Source of the DNA: an uncultured Enterobacteriaceae bacterium
Lineage (GTDB): Bacteria; Pseudomonadota; Gammaproteobacteria; Enterobacterales; Enterobacteriaceae
Direction of reading: 5' to 3'
Assembly: GCA_936920625.1 (NCBI GenBank)
Contig: CAKZHC010000039.1
Span: 1-64,000 of the forward strand
Length of the DNA stretch: 64,000 nt
Part shown: positions 21,116 to 31,535 of the stretch, one piece after another
Layout of the letters: each line of letters begins with the position of its first letter
Numbering within the stretch: the first letter of the stretch is position 1
The notes under the pieces: model-generated
What the model saw: the letters and a program-made list of their open reading frames with translations, nothing else
Database searches by the model: none
What the model was told of the DNA's origin: nothing
Made by a program: the position numbers and the translations under genes

Positions 21116-21944
21116 ACCTTCGCTTGCTATGTTAATCAGGCGGGCAGAGCCTGTAACATACAAAAAGAGCCTGTTCACTCCATTACACGGGCTTACTGGC
21201 CTGAGCTGGAAGGTACAGGCAGGAGGGCGCAGGTTTGTTGCCCGTCGCCAGCCAGCATCATCTGCCTTTATACCTGGTATCAATCGCCAGCGGGAATATC
21301 GGTTATTACGCAAGCTGGCACATCGAAAGATTACGGCGTACCCGCTCGGCTTTCAGTACCCTTGGTTATTGCTTAACTGGGCTCAGGGTGAAGAGCCGGA
21401 TGCTGCACAATGGCAGGCACAGTCAGCTGCTCTGATACAACTGCTCACGCGTCTTCACACTCAGCCCCCCGTTGGTTACCGGCTTAATATTCTGGCGCTG
21501 CTGTGGCGTTACTGGCAACTTACTGATCCCTGCTGGCGGCATCCTCGCTGGTTACGGATTCTCAGGCGACTCAGCCACCAAAAGGAACCAATCCCACTGC
21601 GCCTTGCGCCGCTTCATCTTGACATCCATCGTGAAAACAGCCTGCTTACTCCCGGTGGGTTAGTATTAATAGACTGGGAATATGCTGCTGATGGTGATGT
21701 GGGGCTGGAGCTTTGCATGTTACGCTACAGCGGCGTTATTACGTCTTATGACTGGCCGGCATGGCAGCATGATTATGCTCAGGCGATGTCACTTGACGGC
21801 CGGAGGCTGGAACAACAGATAGCACGATGGAGACCGTGGGTTAACTTACTAAGAGCCAGCTGGTACAGCCTGTATGCTCAGCAGAGAGGGGGTGATAATC
21901 AGCTGTTATCACTGGCACAAACAGCCTGGCAACAGGCAAAATGA
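21102..21944 (+). CDS. thiK: Thiamine kinase
   Basis: Phosphorylates salvaged thiamine. Aminoglycoside-phosphotransferase fold: the catalytic loop LHLDIHRENS matches the HxDxHxxN pattern and IDWEYAADGD is the Mg-binding segment. The N-terminal half diverges from E. coli. A TTG at 21102 overlapping lpoB gives 280 aa and aligns best in length (E. coli 274); ATG 21129 (271 aa) is the alternative, and neither has a clear ribosome site. The order lpoB-thiK-nagZ is conserved. Confidence 0.85.
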   Translation: MFSSEPSLAMLIRRAEPVTYKKSLFTPLHGLTGLSWKVQAGGRRFVARRQPASSAFIPGINRQREYRLLRKLAHRKITAYPLGFQYPWLLLNWAQGEEPDAAQWQAQSAALIQLLTRLHTQPPVGYRLNILALLWRYWQLTDPCWRHPRWLRILRRLSHQKEPIPLRLAPLHLDIHRENSLLTPGGLVLIDWEYAADGDVGLELCMLRYSGVITSYDWPAWQHDYAQAMSLDGRRLEQQIARWRPWVNLLRASWYSLYAQQRGGDNQLLSLAQTAWQQAK

Positions 21945-21956
21945 TGGGGGGTTATC

Positions 21957-22982
21957 TTGGGTCCGGTAATGTTAGATCTTATGAGCTATGAGCTGGACGC
22001 AGAGGAACGGGAAATCTTACAGCATCCCCTCGTCGGTGGCGTGATCCTTTTTGCCCGTAATTATCATGATCCACAGCAGTTGCAGGCATTAATTCAAGGG
22101 ATTCGCTCTGTTTCCCGTCATCGTCTGATAATAGCGACAGACCAGGAGGGGGGGCGGGTACAACGTTTTTGTGATGGCTTCACACTACTGCCCGCGGTGC
22201 AATCGTATGCTGCGTTACATTCCCGGCAGCAGGCCTGCCAGCTGGCAGAAGAAGCCGGCTGGCTGATGGCCGCAGAAGTCGTGTCGATGGATATTGATAT
22301 TAGCTTTGCACCGGTGCTGGATAGTGGCCATACCTGTGCGGCAATAGGTGATCGTGCATTTCACGATGATCCTGAGATCGTTCTGGAGCTGGCGCGTGCA
22401 TTTATCAGAGGAATGCATCAGGCAGGAATGAAATCCACCGGGAAACATTTTCCCGGTCATGGCGCGGTAAGTGCCGACTCACACAAAGAAACGCCACGGG
22501 ACCATCGCAGTGCAGAAACCCTATTAAGTCACGATATGTCGGTTTTTCGCCAGTTAATCACCGAACAGGTATTGGATGCTATTATGCCAGCACATGTCAT
22601 CTACACGCAGGTTGATTCGCTTCCTGCGAGCGGTTCTGCTTTTTGGCTCAGGAAAGTGTTACGCCAGCAGCTTCAGTTTAAAGGGGTAATTTTTTCAGAC
22701 GACCTCTCTATGGAAGGGGCGGTTATGATGGGGAGTTACCCGCAGCGTGCGCAGAAAGCATTGGAGGCGGGGTGTACGATGATTCTGGCATGTAATAATC
22801 GCAAGGGCGCAGTAAGCGTGCTGGACAATATGCCGCTCTGCACTGCGGAGGGGGTAGAAAGACTCTACCATGATGCCCGTTATACCCGTGAGCAGTTAAC
22901 AGAAATCCCACGCTGGAAGCAGGGCCACGCCAGATTGAGTAATATACGGCAGCGCTGGCTGGAGCATGTTTCGCAACAGTAA
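21957..22982 (+). CDS. nagZ: Beta-N-acetylhexosaminidase NagZ
   Basis: Cytosolic glycosidase of murein recycling that removes GlcNAc from anhydro-muropeptides. Family GH3 signature [18 protein letters not shown] carries the general acid His176, and the nucleophile Asp is in [10 protein letters not shown]. At 341 aa it equals E. coli. The TTG start gives MGPVMLDL, identical in pattern to E. coli. A 13-bp direct repeat (GTTTCGCAACAGT, 22968-22980 and 22994-23006) straddles the stop codon. ycfP, normally next, is missing. Confidence 0.96.
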   Translation: MGPVMLDLMSYELDAEEREILQHPLVGGVILFARNYHDPQQLQALIQGIRSVSRHRLIIATDQEGGRVQRFCDGFTLLPAVQSYAALHSRQQACQLAEEAGWLMAAEVVSMDIDISFAPVLDSGHTCAAIGDRAFHDDPEIVLELARAFIRGMHQAGMKSTGKHFPGHGAVSADSHKETPRDHRSAETLLSHDMSVFRQLITEQVLDAIMPAHVIYTQVDSLPASGSAFWLRKVLRQQLQFKGVIFSDDLSMEGAVMMGSYPQRAQKALEAGCTMILACNNRKGAVSVLDNMPLCTAEGVERLYHDARYTREQLTEIPRWKQGHARLSNIRQRWLEHVSQQ

Positions 22983-23218
22983 AGCGTAAACCAGTTTCGC
23001 AACAGTTTGGTACTGATGGCCTGACTTAGTGCGGGCATGGCAACAGGGCAGGTTATCAGACCGGCTTATTAGTTACAACATACCAATGGACCACAGCCCA
23101 GGAATATATCACTTTACGTTGTATTTAATACACGAATATGCTGTCAATTAAGTTAATATTATTCTGGCTATTCCTGAAGCTTATTTTCAATTAGTTATCA
23201 GCAAACTGAGGTGATAAT

Positions 23219-24523
23219 TTGACCGCAGCAATCAACAAAATTGTCATTGTCGGCGGAGGCGCTGGCGGGCTGGAACTGGCAACACGACTGGGGCATAAAT
23301 TAGGCAGAAGTAAACGTGCAGAAATCACCCTGATCGATCGTAATCCCAGCCACGTATGGAAACCGCTACTCCACGAGATGGCAACAGGATCTCTGGATGA
23401 ACACATTGACGGGCTGAGTTATCTGGCCCACGGCCATCAGCACAGTTTTCAGTTTCAGCTGGGCACGTTTACGGGCATTGATCGCGAACAACGGCAGGTT
23501 ATGCTGGCTGCCATTCATGATGATGACGGAGAAGTGCTCGTGCCCCCCCGCAAGCTCTCTTATGATATTTTGGTGCTGGCGCTTGGCAGTACCTCTAATG
23601 ACTTCGGTACGCCGGGGGTAAAACAGCACTGCATTTTTTTAGATGATACCCACCAGGCACGTAAGTTCCATAACAGGATGCTCAATCTTTTCCTGAAATT
23701 CTCAGCCAGCGATAACGAAAATGAAAAGGTGAACATTGCCATCGTCGGCGCTGGCGCAACGGGCGTTGAGCTGTCGGCAGAGCTGCATAACACGGTCAAA
23801 GAGCTGCAAAGCTACGGTATCAAAAACTTAGAAAGCCAGGCGCTAAACGTGACTTTAGTTGAGGCAGGCGAGCATATTCTCCCGGCCCTGCCGCTGCGGA
23901 TATCTGACGCAGCCCAAAAAGAGTTAATCAAACTGGGGGTGCGCATACTGACCAGAACTAAAGTGACCAGTGCCGATAAAAACGGCCTGCATACTGAATC
24001 TGGCGAATTTATTGCGGCGGATCTGATGGTCTGGGCCGCTGGCATCAAAGCGCCTGATTTTATGAAGTCACTGTCTGGCCTGGAAACGAATCATATCAAT
24101 CAACTGGACGTCACGCCTGAACTCAAAACCACACGGGATCCGGCAATTTATGCGCTGGGTGACTGTGCGTCGTGTTTGTCAGCTGGTGGCAAAAGGGTAC
24201 CCCCGCGTGCCCAGTCTGCCCATCAGATGGCATCGCATATATTAAAAAATATTCTCGCCGAGATGAAAGGGGAGTCACTAAAACCTTACCAGTATCGTGA
24301 CCGGGGTTCGCTGGTATCGCTGTCTCGTTTCAGCACGGTAGGCAGTCTGATGGGCAATCTCACCAGAGGGTCGATGATGATTGAGGGATGGCTGGCGCGT
24401 ATTGCCTATCTGTCACTCTACCGGATGCACCAAGTTGCTCTGCACGGTTACATTAAAACGGGTTTAATGGTGCTGGCAGGGCGGATTAACCGGGTCATCC
24501 GGCCGCGCCTGAAACTGCATTGA
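23219..24523 (+). CDS. ndh: Type II NADH:quinone dehydrogenase
   Basis: Non-proton-pumping respiratory NADH dehydrogenase bound to the inner membrane. Two Rossmann motifs are present: FAD ([17 protein letters not shown]) and NADH ([17 protein letters not shown]). The third FAD block ALGDCASC and the C-terminal membrane-binding region ending [10 protein letters not shown] are also present. At 434 aa it equals E. coli. The TTG start ([13 protein letters not shown]) matches the unusual TTG of E. coli ndh. It stands alone, 236 bp from nagZ. Confidence 0.97.
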   Translation: MTAAINKIVIVGGGAGGLELATRLGHKLGRSKRAEITLIDRNPSHVWKPLLHEMATGSLDEHIDGLSYLAHGHQHSFQFQLGTFTGIDREQRQVMLAAIHDDDGEVLVPPRKLSYDILVLALGSTSNDFGTPGVKQHCIFLDDTHQARKFHNRMLNLFLKFSASDNENEKVNIAIVGAGATGVELSAELHNTVKELQSYGIKNLESQALNVTLVEAGEHILPALPLRISDAAQKELIKLGVRILTRTKVTSADKNGLHTESGEFIAADLMVWAAGIKAPDFMKSLSGLETNHINQLDVTPELKTTRDPAIYALGDCASCLSAGGKRVPPRAQSAHQMASHILKNILAEMKGESLKPYQYRDRGSLVSLSRFSTVGSLMGNLTRGSMMIEGWLARIAYLSLYRMHQVALHGYIKTGLMVLAGRINRVIRPRLKLH

Positions 24524-24704
24524 TCACAGCACTGCAATTGATTATTGTAACGGCACAATATGCCCGGTGAAACGAATCAGTTTTTGCTGCCTAGCCCGAT
24601 TTTCGTTCCTGCACGCCGGCGGCGAGCTGGCCACATTCGGGCACAATAGCAAAAGATCAGCGGGGGAGCAGTCATCGCTGCGGTATAAAACAGGGAGATA
24701 AAGG

Positions 24705-25532
24705 ATGAAGGTTTTTATCAGCTGGTCCGGGGAACTGAGTGGAAAAATTGCAAAACTGCTTAACTACTGGCTGCCTGACATTATTCAGGGTATTACCCCT
24801 TATATGTCGGGCGTGGCCCTTGATAAGGGTGACCGCTGGCTAAACGATATATCCGGGCAGTTAGACGAGGCGTCCTGTGGCCTTATCTGCCTGACTAAAG
24901 AGAACTTATCAGCGCCGTGGATAAACTTTGAGGCCGGCGCGTTAGGCAAAAGTATCGATAACAGCCGGGTCTGCCCGCTGTTGTTTGATCTCGCTGTATC
25001 CGATGTCAACTACTCGCTTAAAATGTTTCAGGTCACCAGAGCGACGGATAAAGAAGATTTTTATCAGTTAATGTGTTCCATCAACAAGAGCCAGACGACG
25101 CCCCTTAAAGAGTCAACGCTGCAAAAAGCATTTAACCATAACTGGGATGAGTTTGCGTTACCGGTGCAGGATATTTTAAAAAATAATGAATCTCACAATG
25201 CAAATTCAGTAGCAATCTCCCGCCCGCCAGTCACCGTTGATGAAAAAACATTGGCTATCTTAGAAGAATTACTGGCGCTGAGCCGCAATAACTATCGGCT
25301 GTTGCGCAATCCTGAACATTTTCTGCCGCGTGAATATCGTAAATCAGCAACCAGAGCTGGGGTGCCGGATTCTAAATTAGCGATGCAAAGAGTTATTCAA
25401 TATTTAGTGAAGGTTTCAGAAGAATTACACGAAATGGCAGTGCATGATCAGTCTCTGGCTGAGCTTGCTGCTGCACTCGACGTTTCGTTTAATACTCTGG
25501 TGAGAGAATGCTATATACCACTATTTGATTGA
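24705..25532 (+). CDS. TIR-domain protein with unassigned C-terminal domain
   Basis: Residues 1-125 form a bacterial TIR domain: MKVFISWSGE opens the first strand, and WINFEAGALG carries the WxxxE-type Glu76 used by catalytic TIRs to cleave NAD. The remaining 150 residues form a helical region that I do not recognise. The start ATG follows GGGAGATAAAGG. It stands alone between ndh and mfd, where E. coli has ycfJ-bhsA-ldtC, so it is probably an acquired insert. Many such proteins are immune effectors or NADases, but no Thoeris, CBASS or pAgo partner is adjacent. The role is inferred only from the domain. Confidence 0.8.
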   Translation: MKVFISWSGELSGKIAKLLNYWLPDIIQGITPYMSGVALDKGDRWLNDISGQLDEASCGLICLTKENLSAPWINFEAGALGKSIDNSRVCPLLFDLAVSDVNYSLKMFQVTRATDKEDFYQLMCSINKSQTTPLKESTLQKAFNHNWDEFALPVQDILKNNESHNANSVAISRPPVTVDEKTLAILEELLALSRNNYRLLRNPEHFLPREYRKSATRAGVPDSKLAMQRVIQYLVKVSEELHEMAVHDQSLAELAAALDVSFNTLVRECYIPLFD

Positions 25533-25841
25533 CAGTACTGGCCATATTCTTCCCCCCCCCCCTTAATCCAGGAAGAGGGTAGCTAACATCTTCGCTCTGT
25601 GTCCGGCTGGCACCCGTTGCCCCAAATTGCGCTTTTTTACATTTCAGCGAAACTTTTCAGGACCGAACAGGTCCACAAAAGTGACAACGTCACGTTAACC
25701 TTAGCCTGATGCAGACGGCTGATTGCCGGCTACCTGCTAGGGCTGCCAGCGCAACAGAAAAAAGCGCGCGTCGTTACCGGCTGCCGGCAGTTTATCGGCT
25801 AAAGATGGCACAGCCATCAGATAGCATAACCATCCGCCTGA
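25533..25841. other. Spacer with an 11-base C homopolymer
   Basis: This 309-bp gap separates the TIR gene and mfd, which converge. A run of eleven C residues at 25552-25562 begins 20 bp after the TIR stop codon. No gene is visible. Confidence 0.6.
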
Positions 25842-28800
25842 CTAAGCTGTTAGTACCGCATCAGGTAATAGTCCGATCTCTGGCAGAAAGTGTTGCACCC
25901 AGTCAATCCGCTGCTGGTGTGCCGTCAGCTCACCAGAGAACCTCAGGCGCACAGGGCCGTCCATTCTCCACTGCTTAGGGTTTGCCCTGAGCCACCCGAC
26001 CAGCCAGCCGGGATCAACATGATTATTATCTGCAAATTCAATAAAACCGCCTTTCTCACTGGCTTCGATGCGGCGGATACCAATCCGTTGCGCATGAAGT
26101 CGCAGTGCGGCGCAGGTTAACAGATTACGTGTAGCGTCAGGCAGCGCCCCGAAACGATCGACCAGTTCGACTCTGAGCTCACCAAGCTCATTTTCGGTCT
26201 TCGCACTGGCGATACGCTTATAAAGCGACAGCCGGGTGTTAACGTCCGGAATATAGTCGTCCGGCAGTAGTGCTGGCAGCCGCAGTTCAATCTCGGTCTG
26301 ATTACGCGTCAGATCCTCCAGTGCCGGTTCACGCCCGGTTTTCAGCGCGTCTATCGCATTTTCCAGCAGGTCCATATAGAGGGTGAAACCAATACTTTCC
26401 ATTTGTCCGCTTTGATCTTCACCAAGCAGCTCCCCGGCACCGCGAATCTCTAAATCATGGGTAGCCAGGGTGAAGCCCGCACCAAGATCCTCAAGGCTGG
26501 CCAGCGCTTCAAGACGTTTCTGCGCATCGACGGTCATGGCTTTAGGATGGGGCGTTAACAGCCACGCATAGGCCTGATGATGGGAACGCCCTACGCGCCC
26601 GCGTAACTGGTGCAGCTGCGCTAAGCCAAAGTGGTCAGCACGCTCAATAATGATGGTATTAGCGGTAGGGATATCAATGCCCGTTTCGATGATGGTGGTG
26701 CAGACCAGCACATTAAAACGCTGGTGGTGAAAATCGTTCATCACCCGTTCAAGGCTGCGTTCCGGCATCTGCCCGTGGCCGATGGCAATACGTGCTTCCG
26801 GGACCAGCTCAGCCAGGCGCTGGGTGGCTTTTTCAATATGTTTGACGTCATTGTAGAGATAATAAACCTGACCGCCGCGCGCAATCTCGCGCAGAATTGC
26901 CTCACGCACCACTTTGGCATCATATTGTCGCACGAAGGTTTTGACGGCCAGCCGGCGGGCGGGTGGCGTGGCGATAATCGATAAATCACGAATCCCGCTC
27001 ATTGCCATGTTAAGGGTTCTTGGAATAGGGGTTGCTGTGAGGGTCAGAATATCGACATTGGCTCGCATCGCTTTAATACGCTCTTTATGGCGCACACCAA
27101 AGCGGTGCTCCTCATCGACAATCAGCAATCCTAAATCATGCCATTTCACATCACTCTGGAGCAGTTTGTGCGTGCCAATCAGAATATCTATTTTGCCGTC
27201 AAGGGTGGCCTGTAGCGTTTGATTCTGCTCGTTTTTATTGCGAAAACGAGACAGCATGTCGATACGCACCGGCCAGTTAGCGAAACGATCGCGAAAGTTG
27301 TCATAATGCTGCTGTGCCAGCAGGGTTGTCGGGACCAGCACTGCCACCTGCTTGTAGTTCTCCACTGCAAGGAAAGCCGCACGCATCGCTACTTCGGTTT
27401 TACCAAAACCCACATCACCGCATACCAGCCGGTCCATCGCTAATGGCCTGCACATATCACTTAGCACGGCACTGATGGTTTGCGCCTGATCGGCGGTCAG
27501 TTCAAATGGAAATCCCTGACAGAAGAGCTGATATTGTGGTTTTTCGTGCTGGAAGGCGAAGCCCGGTTTTGCTGCCCGCTGAGCGTAAATATCCAGCAGC
27601 TCTGCGGCGACATCCCGCACTTTTTCCGCAGCTTTCTGACGTGCACGTTGCCAGAGATCGCTGCCCAGTTTATGCAGAGGAGCATGCTCATCTGCTCCCC
27701 CGGCGTAGCGACTTATCAGGTGCAGAGAAGAGACAGGTACATAGAGTTTTGCGTCAGAGGCATAAGCCAGCATCAGATATTCTGCCTTGATGCCACCTGT
27801 TTCCAGCGTGGTCAGGCCAATGTAGCGCCCCACACCATGTTCGAGATGGACTACCGGCTGGCCGGGGTGCAGTTCACTAAGGTTACGAATCAGTACATCA
27901 GGACTAAGGACGCGGCGGCTATCCTGATGACGGCGACTGACCCGCTCACCCAGCAGATCGTTTTCGCAAATCAGGGCGCACCGACGCTGTTCATCAATAA
28001 AACCATTAACACTGGCGCCAATCATGATCCAGTGACCACGCTCACCCGCCTGTTCGAAATGGCTTAGCGGACTAGGATGTAACTTAATATGCGCCAGTAA
28101 TTCCTGCAATGTTTCCCGCCGGCCCTCCGATTCAACAGAGAAAATCACGGCTCCCTGAAAGTGACTGACAAACTGGCGTAGCGCCTCCATGGGTACTTTA
28201 GCCTGTGGATTGACGGCCAGGGGGGGCAGGGGGTGGTAATCGAGATTCACGCTCTGGCTGCTTGCGGGCAGCGGTTTACTGTTAAGCGTAACCCTGGGCC
28301 ACTGCTGGAGTTCGGTTAACAAATCGTCATGAGACAACCACAATGTTTCAGGGGACAATAACGGACGCATAGGGTCAATGCGGCGATTTTCATAACGTGC
28401 CATTATATCCAGCCAGAAGCGTTCAGCACTGCTGACAATGTCACCGCTATTAATCATCAGAGTATTGGCAGGCAAATAATTAAATAACGAGGGCATGGAT
28501 TGGGCAAAAAATAGCGGTTGCCAGTATTCAATCCCGGCGGGCAGGGTGCCTTTGCTGACCTGCTGATAAATATGTTCTGCTTCACGGCGAACATCGAAAT
28601 GCTCACGCCACTGACTGCGAAACAGCTCTATGGCGGTTTTGTCTGTTGGAAATTCGTGCGCGGGTAACAGGTTAATCTCGGCAACTTCCCCAAGGGTACG
28701 CTGAGTATCCACATCAAAAAGACGCAGGCTGTCTATCTCGTCATCCAGAAAATCAATGCGAAAGGGCAAAGTGCTGCCCATAGGGAAAAGATCCAGCAGC

Positions 28801-29300
28801 GCGCCACGCGTGGCATATTCACCATGGGCCAGGACCTGATCAACATGGCGGTAGCCTGCCTGTTCAAGCTGATTACGTAGATTGTCCCGCGAGAGACGAT
28901 CGCCTTTCTTCATCATCAGCGCATGGCTATGGAGATAGCTGTGGGGACAAACCCGCTGCATCAGAGTATTGACCGGCATAACCAGCAGGCCGGACTGACG
29001 TACGGGCAGTTGCCAGAGCGTCGACAGGCGTGCAGAGATAATCTCCTGATGGGGTGAAAAACTATCAAAAGGCAATGTTTCCCAGTCAGCCAGCATAGAT
29101 ACATGCTGCGAGGTAAACTGGCTAATCTCGTCTGTAAGTCGCAGCGCGCTCTGGGTATCTGAGGTTACAAGAAGAGTTGGTCCCTGATGGCGTTCAATAA
29201 TATCAGCACATTCCACCGCGCTGGCGGCACCAGTAAGCTGCCCCAGTTCACGGGTATCGCCCGCATTTACCGGCAGGGTGTATCGGGTATTATGTAGCAT
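25842..29300 (-). CDS. mfd: Transcription-repair coupling factor Mfd
   Basis: ATP-driven translocase that removes stalled RNA polymerase and recruits UvrA. Its 1152 residues (E. coli 1148) contain a UvrB-like N-terminal module, an RNA-polymerase-interaction domain (around VVHLEHGVGRYIGL) and a superfamily 2 helicase core. The core has Walker A GDVGFGKTEVAMRA, the DEEH box and the TATPIPRT motif. The TRG region and C-terminal D7 domain follow. Start MLHNTRYTLPVNAGDTRELG is conserved in style. It is divergent from lolC. Confidence 0.98.
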   Translation of the reverse strand: MLHNTRYTLPVNAGDTRELGQLTGAASAVECADIIERHQGPTLLVTSDTQSALRLTDEISQFTSQHVSMLADWETLPFDSFSPHQEIISARLSTLWQLPVRQSGLLVMPVNTLMQRVCPHSYLHSHALMMKKGDRLSRDNLRNQLEQAGYRHVDQVLAHGEYATRGALLDLFPMGSTLPFRIDFLDDEIDSLRLFDVDTQRTLGEVAEINLLPAHEFPTDKTAIELFRSQWREHFDVRREAEHIYQQVSKGTLPAGIEYWQPLFFAQSMPSLFNYLPANTLMINSGDIVSSAERFWLDIMARYENRRIDPMRPLLSPETLWLSHDDLLTELQQWPRVTLNSKPLPASSQSVNLDYHPLPPLAVNPQAKVPMEALRQFVSHFQGAVIFSVESEGRRETLQELLAHIKLHPSPLSHFEQAGERGHWIMIGASVNGFIDEQRRCALICENDLLGERVSRRHQDSRRVLSPDVLIRNLSELHPGQPVVHLEHGVGRYIGLTTLETGGIKAEYLMLAYASDAKLYVPVSSLHLISRYAGGADEHAPLHKLGSDLWQRARQKAAEKVRDVAAELLDIYAQRAAKPGFAFQHEKPQYQLFCQGFPFELTADQAQTISAVLSDMCRPLAMDRLVCGDVGFGKTEVAMRAAFLAVENYKQVAVLVPTTLLAQQHYDNFRDRFANWPVRIDMLSRFRNKNEQNQTLQATLDGKIDILIGTHKLLQSDVKWHDLGLLIVDEEHRFGVRHKERIKAMRANVDILTLTATPIPRTLNMAMSGIRDLSIIATPPARRLAVKTFVRQYDAKVVREAILREIARGGQVYYLYNDVKHIEKATQRLAELVPEARIAIGHGQMPERSLERVMNDFHHQRFNVLVCTTIIETGIDIPTANTIIIERADHFGLAQLHQLRGRVGRSHHQAYAWLLTPHPKAMTVDAQKRLEALASLEDLGAGFTLATHDLEIRGAGELLGEDQSGQMESIGFTLYMDLLENAIDALKTGREPALEDLTRNQTEIELRLPALLPDDYIPDVNTRLSLYKRIASAKTENELGELRVELVDRFGALPDATRNLLTCAALRLHAQRIGIRRIEASEKGGFIEFADNNHVDPGWLVGWLRANPKQWRMDGPVRLRFSGELTAHQQRIDWVQHFLPEIGLLPDAVLTA

Positions 29301-29635
29301 AGTTAGCAGACAATCTCATTTCACAATTTAACTTAGGGGAAAATAACCTCTACAGAATGAATGAAACACATATCGGCGGGAAGTGTACGCAACTCAGGGG
29401 CTGTTATCCAGTTATCTGATGATTTGAGCCATAACCCCGAGTCACTGCTAACACTGATTTTCTGCTTAGATGATTACAGCTGGGAAACGTTGCTATTTTA
29501 TTCATTGTGTCGTGGTAACAGCAAACAACAGAGCAATACCATGGATTAAGTTGCTTAAGAGGTTTCATATTATTGTGTCGTCCTTTATCATCTGCAATTC
29601 GTTTATCCTCAATTAGCATCACAGACACGGGTCTT
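29301..29635. promoter_or_regulatory. Divergent mfd/lolC spacer
   Basis: A 335-bp region between the diverging genes. No gene is seen; it must hold the promoters of both, but no hexamer pair stands out clearly enough to place them. Confidence 0.4.
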
Positions 29636-30835
29636 ATGTATCAGCCAGTCGCATTATTTATTGGTTTACGCTACTTGTGCGGAGGTGCCTCAGACCGGTT
29701 TGGTCGGTTTATCTCCTGGCTTTCGGCGATTGGTATTATGCTTGGCGTGATGGCACTAATAATCGTGCTGTCAGTGATGAATGGCTTTGAGAATGAGCTG
29801 GAAAAGAACACCTTAGCGCTGATGCCACAGGCGTTAATAACGAGCCAGCAGGGCTTTATTGATCCTGCCGCTTATCCTGCCAGCGAACTTAAATTAACGG
29901 GTGTCAGTAAAATAACCTCGCTGACTACCGGTGATGTGATGTTGCAAAGTGCCCATAACGTGGGTGCTGGCGTCATGATTGGCATTAATCCAGGTGATGC
30001 TGAACCATTGTTATCAAAGCTGTTAAACACTAAACCAGATGTTTTGCAACCGGGAAGCTACAACCTGATTATCGGCCAGCAGCTGGCTTCCCAGTTAGGC
30101 GTCAGGCGTGGTGATCGCGTTCGTCTGATGGTTCCTTCGGTCAGTCAATTTACCCCGATGGGGCGAATTCCCAGTCAGCGTCTGTTTACCATAGCAGGAA
30201 CCTTTGTGGCAGACAGCGATGTCAGCAGTTATCAAATTCTGGTCAATCAGCAGGATGCCTCTAAGCTGATGCACTATCCGCCCGGTGATATCACAGGCTG
30301 GCGGCTTTGGCTGGATAAACCATTGCGAGTCGATACCCTAAGCCATCAGCCTCTTCCAGCCGGGATGGTGTGGCAGGACTGGCGTGAGCGTAAAGGTGAG
30401 TTGTTTGCTGCGGTGCGTATGGAAAAAAATATGATGGGCCTGTTACTAAGCCTGATCGTTGCTGTAGCGGCGTTCAATATTATCACTTCACTTGGACTGC
30501 TTATCATGGAAAAACAGGCTGAAGTGGCTATTTTACTTACTCAGGGGCTCACGCGTCGCCAGGTAGTCATTCTGTTTATGATACAGGGAGCCACTATGGG
30601 AATAGCGGGCTCCCTGTTTGGCGCGTTACTGGGGCTGGTGTTGGCAAGTCAGATTAATACGCTTATTCCGACGATAGGTGTTTTTCTGGAGGGGCAGGCG
30701 CTACCTGTGGTGATTTCGATACCCCAAGTCGTCACTATTGTTGTGGTAGCGATGATGGTGGCGCTGTTATCAACCCTTTATCCGGCGTTGCGTGCCGCTA
30801 CTGTTAAACCTGCCGAGGCGTTACGATATGAGTGA
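29636..30835 (+). CDS. lolC: Lipoprotein-releasing ABC transporter permease LolC
   Basis: Inner-membrane subunit of the LolCDE extractor that delivers outer-membrane lipoproteins to LolA. Four membrane segments flank a large periplasmic domain (about 48-270) containing the hook and [18 protein letters not shown] 29636 (399 aa, [13 protein letters not shown]) equals the E. coli start; an upstream in-frame start at 29573 adds 21 unrelated residues. Its stop overlaps the lolD start (ATGAGTGA). Confidence 0.96.
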   Translation: MYQPVALFIGLRYLCGGASDRFGRFISWLSAIGIMLGVMALIIVLSVMNGFENELEKNTLALMPQALITSQQGFIDPAAYPASELKLTGVSKITSLTTGDVMLQSAHNVGAGVMIGINPGDAEPLLSKLLNTKPDVLQPGSYNLIIGQQLASQLGVRRGDRVRLMVPSVSQFTPMGRIPSQRLFTIAGTFVADSDVSSYQILVNQQDASKLMHYPPGDITGWRLWLDKPLRVDTLSHQPLPAGMVWQDWRERKGELFAAVRMEKNMMGLLLSLIVAVAAFNIITSLGLLIMEKQAEVAILLTQGLTRRQVVILFMIQGATMGIAGSLFGALLGLVLASQINTLIPTIGVFLEGQALPVVISIPQVVTIVVVAMMVALLSTLYPALRAATVKPAEALRYE

Positions 30836-31535
30836 TCTGTTATTACAGTGTGACAAACTCTGTAAATCCTACCAGGAGGGTAACACCGAGGTCAATGTGC
30901 TTCGTAGTGTCTCGTTCCAGCTATGTAGTGGCGAGATGATGGCGATTACTGGCAGCTCTGGTTCTGGCAAAAGCACGCTTATGCATCTGCTGGGGGGGCT
31001 GGATACGCCAACATCTGGCGAGGTAATTTTCAACGGCCATTCCCTCAGTTTACTTTCCGGGCATGAACGGGCCGGGATACGCAATCGTGAGCTGGGGTTT
31101 ATTTATCAGTTTCATCATCTACTGCCAGACTTTAGTGCGCTGGAGAATGTCGCCATGCCGTTACTTATTGGCAAAACAGAGAAAAACCAAGCCCGGCAGC
31201 GTGCTCTGGATATGCTTGATGCGGTAGGTCTGGCGGCTCGTGCAAAACATCGTCCGTCTGCACTTTCTGGTGGTGAACGGCAGCGTGTCGCTATCGCCCG
31301 CGCGCTGGTTAATAACCCACGTCTGGTCCTGGCAGATGAACCCACGGGTAATCTTGATGCTGCTAATGCCAGCGCTATATTTGATCTGCTGAATGAGCTA
31401 AATGCCCGTCAGGGAACCACCTTTCTGGTAGTGACTCATGATCTGAACCTGGCCTGCCATCTTCCCTTTCAGATGGAAATGCGCGACGGGCAACTCAGTG
31501 CCACTGAAAAACAGGTGGCCGGGCAGAAATGGTAA
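30828..31535 (+). CDS. lolD: LolD ATPase of the lipoprotein-releasing system
   Basis: ATPase of LolCDE. Walker [11 protein letters not shown]-loop region [18 protein letters not shown], signature LSGGERQR, Walker [13 protein letters not shown] and the switch His in VVTHD are complete. ATG 30828 gives 235 aa and [18 protein letters not shown]. The gene overlaps lolC at its start and lolE at its end, so all three are translationally coupled. Confidence 0.97.
   Translation: MSDLLLQCDKLCKSYQEGNTEVNVLRSVSFQLCSGEMMAITGSSGSGKSTLMHLLGGLDTPTSGEVIFNGHSLSLLSGHERAGIRNRELGFIYQFHHLLPDFSALENVAMPLLIGKTEKNQARQRALDMLDAVGLAARAKHRPSALSGGERQRVAIARALVNNPRLVLADEPTGNLDAANASAIFDLLNELNARQGTTFLVVTHDLNLACHLPFQMEMRDGQLSATEKQVAGQKW

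Noticed and set aside
27480..28067. 195-codon plus-strand frame inside mfd
   Set aside because: Antisense to a fully conserved mfd segment, with no recognisable domain or ribosome site.
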